Shown here: piece by piece, positions 7,434 to 13,008 of the stretch
Position numbering within the stretch: the stretch's first letter is position 1
Layout of the letters: the number at the start of each line of letters is the position of its first letter
IMG/VR virus record: IMGVR_UViG_3300017727_000216
Span: 1 to 21,144 of that record
Strand: one strand, 5' to 3'
Source: a virus
Length of the DNA stretch: 21,144 bases
Program-made: the position numbers and the translations under genes
The notes under the pieces: generated by a model
Database searches by the model: none
What the model saw: the letters and a program-made list of their open reading frames with translations, nothing else
Told to the model about the DNA's origin: nothing

Positions 7434-8194
7434 AATGTTTCCTCTATAGTGACAGTATTACCTTTTTCATAATTGCTTTTGTTTGACTTTGTTACCCAAT
7501 GTCTTAGATATTGTTTAAGTTCTGTATGCATAAAGGGAATTATACTATCTACTGCTGTTGCAAGATGTTTTAGTTTAGATCCTAATTTCTCTGCTCCATG
7601 TGTTGCGTTCCACCAAACTCCAGTGTCTAGTCTTCTACTAACTTGTAGTATTTCTAAAGTGTTATGACATTTTTTAAAATAGTCTTTTACAAAGGTAATA
7701 TTTGGATCGTTCATATTCAACATAAAAAATCCAGTTTCTGCTTCTTTGCCTTTTACTTTGCCGCCAGCAGGAATATCAACTGATAATGTATCTTCTGGTA
7801 ACAAGTTTTCAAAAAACTGTAAAGGAATTTGTTTATTTGTAATTACATCACTGTCTAACCAAATAAAAACATCTTGTTCACATTCTTGTAATGCGGCTGT
7901 AATTACATGACCTTTCATCCAACTAAACTTATATCGTGAAAACAAGTCTTTACCATTAGGATCGTGTGGAACATGTGGATAGATTAATTCTAAAAAATCA
8001 TCTAAGTCATTGCGTACTTTTTCAAAATCTTTTACAATCAATCTAGGATCATCAATATCGGGTGTAAAGCCTTCTGCCCACAATTCTATAGAGATGTTGT
8101 CAGGCCAGTATTCTAGGAAACTTGTAATACAGTCTTTTCCTATTTGATTATAATACGGTTCGTGCTGTGATGTTACTACTCTATAAGTTCGCAT
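7430..8194 (-). CDS. DxD glycosyltransferase (GT-A-like), paralog C
   Basis: 254 residues, the first gene of the minus-strand glycan operon. 'MRTYRVVTSQHEPYY' is a GT-A-like first strand, 'FIWLDSD' (110-116) is the metal-binding DxD, and 'ETGFFMLN' (153-160) follows. The block order and spacing match the product at 633-1406 ('LVWLDAD', 'ETGFFILN', 'PEDTLS' versus 'PDDTLS'), so these two are close paralogs at opposite ends of the cassette. AAGGAT lies 6 bases before the ATG, and a perfect late promoter box ends 28 bases upstream. It probably makes a glycosidic bond in the cytoplasm; substrates are unknown. Confidence 0.75.
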   Translation of the reverse strand: MRTYRVVTSQHEPYYNQIGKDCITSFLEYWPDNISIELWAEGFTPDIDDPRLIVKDFEKVRNDLDDFLELIYPHVPHDPNGKDLFSRYKFSWMKGHVITAALQECEQDVFIWLDSDVITNKQIPLQFFENLLPEDTLSVDIPAGGKVKGKEAETGFFMLNMNDPNITFVKDYFKKCHNTLEILQVSRRLDTGVWWNATHGAEKLGSKLKHLATAVDSIIPFMHTELKQYLRHWVTKSNKSNYEKGNTVTIEETL

Positions 8195-8221
8195 GTAGAT
8201 CCTTATTCAATTATATGCGTA

Positions 8222-8229
8222 TATTTATA
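8222..8229 (-). promoter_or_regulatory. T4-type late promoter, minus strand (TATAAATA)
   Basis: A perfect TATAAATA on the minus strand, 28 bases before the first glycosyltransferase gene. A start about 6 bases past the box leaves a leader of roughly 20 bases holding AAGGAT, the normal layout of a T4 late gene. It would drive the operon from 8194 towards base 1. Confidence 0.8.
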
Positions 8230-8230
8230 C

Positions 8231-8238
8231 TATAAATA
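8231..8238 (+). promoter_or_regulatory. T4-type late promoter, plus strand (TATAAATA)
   Basis: A perfect TATAAATA on the plus strand, one base away from its minus-strand twin. The ATG of the GDP-mannose dehydratase gene lies 27 bases after the box, with GGAG at 8257-8260 between them, which fits a short late leader. Confidence 0.82.
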
Positions 8239-8265
8239 CGTGCGTATTTAAATTACGGAGATAAT

Positions 8266-9240
8266 ATGAAAAAACGTGCATTAGTTACAGGCATTACAGG
8301 ACAAGACGGCGCCTATCTTGCAAAACTATTATTAGATAAGAACTACGAAGTTTATGGATTTGCTAGTCGCAGAGTAAACCAAAGTTATTCAAATACTGAT
8401 TACTTAGGTATTACACAGGATATCAATTTTGTACACGGTGACGTAACTGATATAAGCAGTGTTAATCATGCAGTAAAAGTATCAAGGCCACACGAATTAT
8501 ATAACCTAGCAGCAATGAGTTTTGTTGGGCTAAGTTGGCAAGAACCTATTCATACTGCAAATGTAGATGCAATGGGTCCGCTTTATATCTTAGAATCGTT
8601 AAGACATCATTCTCCAGATACAAAATTTTATCAAGCCAGTACTAGTGAAATGTATGGAAATAGTTACGAAGAAAATCATACTCAAAATGAACTAACTCCG
8701 TTACGTCCTAGATCACCATATGGTTTTGCAAAAGTATTTGCACACAATGCTGTTGTCAATTATAGAGAAAGTTACAGTATGTTTGCTACTAGTGGTATTT
8801 TATTTAATCACGAGTCGCCTATTAGAGGTAAAGAATTTGTAACAAGAAAAATTACAGATGGCGTTGCTAGAATTAAAGCAGGACTACAAGATACTATTGA
8901 GTTAGGTAATTTAGATCCACGCAGAGATTGGGGATTTGCAGGCGACTATGTAGAAGCAATGTGGATGATGATGCAAGAAGATAATCCCGACGATTATGTA
9001 ATATCTACTGGAAATACTTACAGCATAAAAGAATTGTGTCATGCTGCATTTAGTGCTGCTGGTATTGATAATTGGGAAAATAAAATTACAACTAATCCTG
9101 CATTTGTAAGACCTGCAGAACTATATTATCTAAAAGGTGATAGCACAAAAGCAAAAGAAAAATTAGGTTGGGAACCTAAAGTTCAATTTGAAGAATTAAT
9201 TAAAATGATGGTTGTAGCAGATATGAAACGCTATAGTTAA
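8266..9240 (+). CDS. gmd: GDP-mannose 4,6-dehydratase
   Basis: 324 residues, the only plus-strand gene in the window. It converts GDP-D-mannose to GDP-4-keto-6-deoxy-D-mannose, the branch point to GDP-fucose, GDP-rhamnose and related sugars. It is an extended short-chain dehydrogenase: 'GITGQDG' (9-15) binds NADP, 'ASTSEMYG' (124-131) holds T126 and E128, and Y152/K156 complete the T-E-Y-K set. 'RRDWGFAGDYVEAMW' is the characteristic substrate-side motif of this family. It is somewhat shorter than bacterial copies (about 340-370). No reductase or epimerase that would finish the sugar is seen in the window, so the host or the part beyond the left edge would have to supply it. It has its own late promoter and ends tail-to-tail with uvsY, overlapping it by three bases. 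Confidence 0.9.
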   Translation: MKKRALVTGITGQDGAYLAKLLLDKNYEVYGFASRRVNQSYSNTDYLGITQDINFVHGDVTDISSVNHAVKVSRPHELYNLAAMSFVGLSWQEPIHTANVDAMGPLYILESLRHHSPDTKFYQASTSEMYGNSYEENHTQNELTPLRPRSPYGFAKVFAHNAVVNYRESYSMFATSGILFNHESPIRGKEFVTRKITDGVARIKAGLQDTIELGNLDPRRDWGFAGDYVEAMWMMMQEDNPDDYVISTGNTYSIKELCHAAFSAAGIDNWENKITTNPAFVRPAELYYLKGDSTKAKEKLGWEPKVQFEELIKMMVVADMKRYS

Positions 9241-9692
9241 AGCGTTGCATCTTCCATACCTGCTACACGTAGTTTAACAACATTAGTAATTTGCCATTGT
9301 TTTTGATCTAGTGCTTTTAACACACCTAACCATTTGTTACGCAACAATGCAAATTCATTAATAATTTTTTCGTAGTCGACAACATCTGCTTCACCGTCTA
9401 CGTATTTCTCTACATCACGGCTTGACAAAGCACGTTGATAGTTTTCAAGATATTTCTTAAAAAACGAACTGCGCAAGCGGCGCAGTTCGATATTAAGATA
9501 GTTTAGAATGGCTTCGATTTCTTGAAGTTGGTTAAATCTATACTCAACAATACCAGGCATTGATGCCGCGGCTTTTTCAACATTTCCTGTTAACTTACAT
9601 TCGACTTTGGCGTCTAGTAGTTCTTTTTCGAAGTGTTGTATTGCATTGGGTATTTGATTAATATCTCTACTAACCTGACTATACCATCCCAT
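9237..9692 (-). CDS. uvsY: UvsY-like recombination mediator
   Basis: 151 residues. UvsY loads the UvsX recombinase onto single-stranded DNA coated with gp32. The protein is mainly helical and charged. It has the family layout: an N-terminal helix rich in E/K, 'YRFNQLQEIEAILNYLN', 'FFKKYLENYQRALSSRDVEKYV' and a C-terminal 'ALDQKQWQITNVVKLR', close to the 'I-K-S-R-x-F-x-I-K-x-I' tail of T4 UvsY. Its place after gp32 and uvsX in the same operon strengthens the call. A perfect 10-bp GC-rich hairpin followed by six T lies within codons 68-78. It is close to the T4 protein in size (about 137). Confidence 0.78.
   Translation of the reverse strand: MGWYSQVSRDINQIPNAIQHFEKELLDAKVECKLTGNVEKAAASMPGIVEYRFNQLQEIEAILNYLNIELRRLRSSFFKKYLENYQRALSSRDVEKYVDGEADVVDYEKIINEFALLRNKWLGVLKALDQKQWQITNVVKLRVAGMEDATL
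9459..9489 (-). terminator. Terminator-shaped hairpin inside uvsY
   Basis: On the minus strand CGAACTGCGC, a five-base loop and GCGCAGTTCG are followed directly by TTTTTT. The stem is perfect, seven of its ten pairs being G-C or C-G near the loop half, and it stands out against the AT-rich surroundings. It is in the sense direction of uvsY, at about codons 68-78, and is a textbook intrinsic terminator by shape. It still encodes ordinary protein ('IELRRLRSSFF'), so coincidence is possible. Confidence 0.6.
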
Positions 9693-9695
9693 ATT

Positions 9696-9923
9696 TTAAT
9701 CCCACTCATCATCTTCTACAGAATAATCTTCATCTAAGTCCAAGTAGTAACAAATTGCAGTATCAAGGTCATTGTCTGATCCAATAGCATCTTTAAAAGT
9801 AATATCACTTACTCCGTAATCTGCCAATAAATCTACAAACTTTTCTGCTGCAAGTTCTACTTGTTTCTTATCTAAATTAGGTTTAAAAACATTCCATATA
9901 TCGACAATTTGATCTTCATCCAT
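9696..9923 (-). CDS. Small acidic protein between uvsX and uvsY
   Basis: 75 residues from ATG 9923. I chose this start because it overlaps the uvsX stop (ATGGATGA) and has AGGAG ten bases upstream; the longer frame to 9953 lies inside uvsX. The product begins 'MDEDQIVDIWNVFKPNLDKKQ' and ends in a strongly acidic tail ('YLDLDEDYSVEDDEWD'). No catalytic motif, cysteine pair or membrane segment is seen. I recall similar small acidic ORFs next to uvsX in marine T4-like phages, but know no function. Its position suggests a part in recombination or its regulation; the acidic tail could bind a basic partner or mimic DNA. Confidence 0.72.
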   Translation of the reverse strand: MDEDQIVDIWNVFKPNLDKKQVELAAEKFVDLLADYGVSDITFKDAIGSDNDLDTAICYYLDLDEDYSVEDDEWD

Positions 9924-11004
9924 CGACCACAGACTCCTCTTCATGATCCACAACTTCTTCGGTTGCGTTAGCGATATTTACCATTTGTTCTTCTTTTGCC
10001 GGTAAATCGGCCATGATCATTTCGAGTTTGTCTCCAGTCCATTTCTTACGATATTCTAGTGTTTCTTCGCCATTACTATCAATGTACTTGTAGCGATTGC
10101 CTTGTTTCTCAAGCAAGCCTTTTGCTTCCAATAAATCAAACATACCGGAATACGGATTCATGCCTGTTTCATATGGAATCTCAACTTGTACACCTTCAAA
10201 GGGTTTAGCGTAACGTGTTTTCATTACCTTACACGCTGCTCTAATACCGTGTACTTGAGATGTTTTGTTACCATCGGCATCTACTTTAAGTTTTAGTTTC
10301 TTCATAGCAACAACCATTGAAGAAGCATACACAAAGCCGCTACCGCCACTAATCTTATCATCTGGATCAAACATATCCTGTGACGCATAAGTGTGGTTAG
10401 TAACACACATGCCTACATTGTAACTACCAAACATATTCACACAGTTTGTTACAAGTGCTTTCAATGCTTTCGCCTTACGACCAAAGTCACCTTTCATATC
10501 ACCTGCTTCAAACTGAGTAACTTCAGTTGGCGACATAAGCATACCTAAACTATCAACTACAAACAGTACCTTAGGACGATCTTCTTCTGGCATTGCCTTA
10601 TAGTCATCCATAAATGTTGAGATAGTTTTAGCAACATCGTCAATCATTGCCATGTTTAGTTTAAGTATTTTGTCGTCTGATGTATCGACTCCAAGTGCTT
10701 GTAACCAACTTTCGTCAAGTGCATTTTCACTGTCGATTAGTACAACAAAAATACCTTGCTCTTGTGCTGACTTTACAATGTTACCTGAAACAATATAGGA
10801 CTTGCCTGCGCCGGATTCACCGGCGAAGACACTTACTTTACCTAGCGGAATACCTTTTTGAAAGTCGCCGCTTAGGAGGTAGTTAAGTGCAAAGTTGCCT
10901 GTGCTGATCCAATCTTGCGGATCATTAAAGCCTGCACTCATACCTTTAATAGATTTTGTTAAACTGTTCCTAAACTTTGTAGGATCAAAAGATTTTGACG
11001 CCAT
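9916..11004 (-). CDS. uvsX: UvsX RecA-like recombinase
   Basis: 362 residues. UvsX is the phage RecA: it forms filaments on single-stranded DNA and drives strand exchange for recombination-dependent replication and repair. The core ATPase is clear: Walker A 'GESGAGKS' (62-69), Walker B 'VLFVVDSLGML' (146-156), a glutamate after 'IDSE' (90-93), and a DNA-binding loop region with 'DDKISGGSGFVYASS'. The C-terminal tail is acidic ('EEVVDHEEESVVDG'), as in many RecA-like proteins. The length is near T4 UvsX (about 390). The ATG overlaps the stop of the 63-residue ORF by one base (TAATG). The gene sits in one operon with gp32 and uvsY, its working partners. Confidence 0.95.
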   Translation of the reverse strand: MASKSFDPTKFRNSLTKSIKGMSAGFNDPQDWISTGNFALNYLLSGDFQKGIPLGKVSVFAGESGAGKSYIVSGNIVKSAQEQGIFVVLIDSENALDESWLQALGVDTSDDKILKLNMAMIDDVAKTISTFMDDYKAMPEEDRPKVLFVVDSLGMLMSPTEVTQFEAGDMKGDFGRKAKALKALVTNCVNMFGSYNVGMCVTNHTYASQDMFDPDDKISGGSGFVYASSMVVAMKKLKLKVDADGNKTSQVHGIRAACKVMKTRYAKPFEGVQVEIPYETGMNPYSGMFDLLEAKGLLEKQGNRYKYIDSNGEETLEYRKKWTGDKLEMIMADLPAKEEQMVNIANATEEVVDHEEESVVDG

Positions 11005-11195
11005 TAACTATCACGTTCCATTGATGTGATATCTTTGACTAGATCGATAATACCATCTACATCTCCTGTCATAATACGTGCAGTTTCGTAATCGTCTTCG
11101 TCGTTACGACCCGATACTTCAATCATATAACCGTTGTCATACATGTTTACTTGGAAATAGCCATCTACTTTTGCTAGTTTGTTTGATACTTTCAT
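11004..11195 (-). CDS. Small protein between gp32 and uvsX
   Basis: 63 residues, preceded by AAGGAG eight bases before the ATG; that ribosome site overlaps the region just past the gp32 stop. The protein has a compact alternating pattern ('YFQVNMYDNGYMIEVSGRNDEDDYETARI') that looks like a small beta-sheet domain, then an amphipathic helix. It is acidic overall with no cysteines or membrane segment. I do not recognise a family. The tight operon position between the single-strand binding protein and the recombinase suggests a minor role in the recombination machinery. Good ribosome site, stop-start overlap and codon usage like its neighbours make it a real gene. Confidence 0.75.
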   Translation of the reverse strand: MKVSNKLAKVDGYFQVNMYDNGYMIEVSGRNDEDDYETARIMTGDVDGIIDLVKDITSMERDS

Positions 11196-11206
11196 TGTTT
11201 AACTCC

Positions 11207-12214
11207 TTATTGTTCTTTGCGCTGACGAATCATTGCAAGAATGTCTTGCGCTCCGCCTGCTGTTTCTGCTGCTGGTGCTGCTGCTGGTGCTGCTGGTGCA
11301 GGATCTTTCCAGCCTGTGTCTTCCATGCGTGTGTCTGCTACTGGTGCTGCTGGAGCAGTAGCAGGTGCACTTTGACTTGTTGCAGTTGCTTGTGGGCTTG
11401 CCGCTTGTTGCGGATCACCTGTACGTGCTTGCATACCTGCAGGACGGAAGTAATTACTCCAACGTTCTGCGTCATATGCTTCACCGTCTACTGATGCTTC
11501 AAACATTTCAGTAAGAACTTTTACAGCAGTTTCATCTGGCTTCTTTGGAAGGAAGTCAGTTAAGTTAAACAACCCGTTTGTGTTTACAGCATTCATCTCT
11601 GCATCACCTAGCGGACGCTCACGACGTGCCCAATTACTTGCGCCATAGTCAGCGTAGCCACCTTTTGAGCCTTTTGACAAACGAAAGTCTACACCAGCAG
11701 TATAATCTGTTGGTAATTCTTCCATGTCTGGATCAAGCAGTGCTGCTTTGATTAGTTGAAAAATTTGTGGACCAATAATGAATCTACGAATTGGGTTTTC
11801 TGGAGAATCTTCTTTGAGTGGATCTTCAGTAACAAAACCTTGGAACAAATATGAACGCTTTTTCCAATACTTACGACCCATGTCTTCAAGACTTGCGTCT
11901 TTAAACCAACCACGTACTTCTTGTAAGATTGTGCATGATTCGCCATACATTTCCATACACGGAACTTGTACTTGTACTGGACGTGAATCTGTATCACCTT
12001 TTACACCAGCGAATGGAAGTTTGATCATCAAACGTTCTTTCCAAAAGAAAGTGTTTGTATCATCGCCGTCGGGCAAGAAACGTAGCGTTGCTTGCTCGCC
12101 TTCTTTCATATTCCAAAATGGGTAAATTGCGTTGTCGCCGCCGCCAGTGCGATTACCGCCACTGTTCTGTTCTTGTTCTTTGAGTTTTGCTCTAATTTCT
12201 GCTAATGATGCCAT
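11207..12214 (-). CDS. gp32: gp32 single-stranded DNA-binding protein
   Basis: 335 residues from ATG 12214, with AGGAGG seven bases upstream; the longer frame to 12265 starts inside the promoter. gp32 coats single-stranded DNA during replication, recombination and repair. The N-terminus 'LAEIRAKLKEQEQ' is the basic cooperativity helix. The core holds 'YPFWNMKEGEQATLRFLPDGD', typical of T4-like gp32, followed by the aromatic DNA-binding region ('FFWKERLMIKLPFAG', 'GRKYWKKRSYLFQGFV'). The C-terminus is a long A/P-rich linker and ends 'QDILAMIRQRKEQ', as I recall from marine phage homologs. Only two cysteines (in 'VPCMEMYGESC') remain where T4 gp32 has three Cys and a His for zinc, so the zinc site may be lost. 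Confidence 0.92.
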   Translation of the reverse strand: MASLAEIRAKLKEQEQNSGGNRTGGGDNAIYPFWNMKEGEQATLRFLPDGDDTNTFFWKERLMIKLPFAGVKGDTDSRPVQVQVPCMEMYGESCTILQEVRGWFKDASLEDMGRKYWKKRSYLFQGFVTEDPLKEDSPENPIRRFIIGPQIFQLIKAALLDPDMEELPTDYTAGVDFRLSKGSKGGYADYGASNWARRERPLGDAEMNAVNTNGLFNLTDFLPKKPDETAVKVLTEMFEASVDGEAYDAERWSNYFRPAGMQARTGDPQQAASPQATATSQSAPATAPAAPVADTRMEDTGWKDPAPAAPAAAPAAETAGGAQDILAMIRQRKEQ

Positions 12215-12271
12215 AGTTATGCCTCCTGTAATTTGCCTATGTGCTTGTGCCTTTGTGTGCAGCACTATTAC

Positions 12272-12300
12272 ATACTACACGAGTTATTTATCATTGTCAA
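12272..12300 (-). promoter_or_regulatory. gp32: Sigma70-type promoter for the gp32 operon
   Basis: On the minus strand TTGACA (12300-12295) and TAGTAT (12277-12272) are 17 bases apart. The -35 is a perfect match and the -10 matches TATAAT at four of six. Transcription would begin near 12265, leaving a leader of about 50 bases before gp32, and run on through uvsX and uvsY. Confidence 0.72.
12285..12292 (-). promoter_or_regulatory. gp32: Late box GATAAATA within the gp32 promoter spacer
   Basis: GATAAATA on the minus strand sits between the -35 and -10 elements. It matches the late consensus at 7 of 8 and is followed by AAC or similar, as at 14706 and 17528. It would start transcription around 12279 and allow gp32 to be made late as well. 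Confidence 0.45.
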
Positions 12301-12308
12301 GTACTTTT

Positions 12309-12965
12309 TTACAAATTTAGAAATTGTTTATCTTCAAATACTTGTAAAAAGTCTTTCATAAAAAGATCAATGTTTTTAAGGTAAAATAACTTTTCTTCTT
12401 TTGTGTATAATTTTACAAAATTAGATTTTGTTGTATCTACATTAAAATGCGTATGGAAATACGATTGTATATCGTTATACTCAATTACATGATCAAAATT
12501 ATCTCGCAAAAATGTAAATTGTATAAGATTGTTTTTTAATTTTTCTAGTGTTGTTTTGTATTCTTGTCTATATGTAGGAATAGAATTAGGTAGTGTTTTT
12601 TCGTCACTGTGCCATTGCATAGTTTCTAGTGCAAAAATGTAACTAAGTACCCAATCTATTAAATCATTTCTATACAATGCATAACTTACAGTTTTAGGTT
12701 CTCCTATCAAACGCCAAAACCATTTATGATCTAAATACGGATATTGTTTAGAATGAATTTTTAGACTGTAAGGTTTCTTATAGTCAGATACTTGTTTTTG
12801 CATAAATTGGCATTGTAAGTAAGGGTTTTCGCCCCACAAATTTTCAACGTTATGTGCTACCTTAAACACCTCGTCAAAATTGTGTAGATACTTTTGTTGA
12901 GTTAATGCATTAATTGCATGAGTACTGCCTGCACGACCTACTGTGTAACAAATATAATTTTGCAT
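12309..12965 (-). CDS. Sulfotransferase-like protein
   Basis: 218 residues. The N-terminus 'ICYTVGRAGSTHAINAL' (5-21) resembles the phosphosulfate-binding loop of sulfotransferases (usually P-R-S-G-S/T-T/S). 'ALYRNDLIDWVLSYIFA' (96-112) resembles the second PAPS motif, in which R and S bind the 3'-phosphate. The spacing between R99 and S108 is one residue longer than usual. The middle is rich in aromatic and basic residues, and no membrane segment is seen. If correct, it would move sulfate from PAPS to a sugar or other acceptor. It stands apart from the glycan operon and is very AT-rich. There is no ribosome site, but a hairpin ends seven bases before the ATG. It could also be another P-loop protein of unknown role. 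Confidence 0.55.
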   Translation of the reverse strand: MQNYICYTVGRAGSTHAINALTQQKYLHNFDEVFKVAHNVENLWGENPYLQCQFMQKQVSDYKKPYSLKIHSKQYPYLDHKWFWRLIGEPKTVSYALYRNDLIDWVLSYIFALETMQWHSDEKTLPNSIPTYRQEYKTTLEKLKNNLIQFTFLRDNFDHVIEYNDIQSYFHTHFNVDTTKSNFVKLYTKEEKLFYLKNIDLFMKDFLQVFEDKQFLNL

Positions 12966-12972
12966 AATAGTA

Positions 12973-13005
12973 GTTAGCGGAAATATTTAATCCGCTAACT
13001 TTTTT
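12973..13005 (+). terminator. Plus-strand intrinsic terminator between minus-strand genes
   Basis: GTTAGCGGA, a nine-base loop and TCCGCTAAC form a perfect 9-bp stem followed by TTTTTT on the plus strand. Both flanking genes are on the minus strand, so as a terminator it would stop antisense transcription. Read on the minus strand there is no T-run; the hairpin would then sit at the end of the 563-residue gene and just before the sulfotransferase-like ATG, where it could affect translation or mRNA decay. Confidence 0.6.
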
Positions 13006-13008
13006 AGA

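Noticed and set aside
10809-10825. Inverted repeat CGCCGG-ATTCA-CCGGCG in uvsX
   Set aside because: It falls on the Walker A codons, is only 6 bp and has no T-run; explained by the coding constraint.
11262-11320. GCTGCTGGT-type low-complexity repeat
   Set aside because: It encodes the Ala/Pro-rich linker of gp32, common in marine phage homologs; not a separate element.
11078-11494. Cysteine-rich 138-codon plus-strand frame opposite gp32
   Set aside because: The run of C and W comes from the complement of Ala/Pro codons; no ribosome site or promoter.
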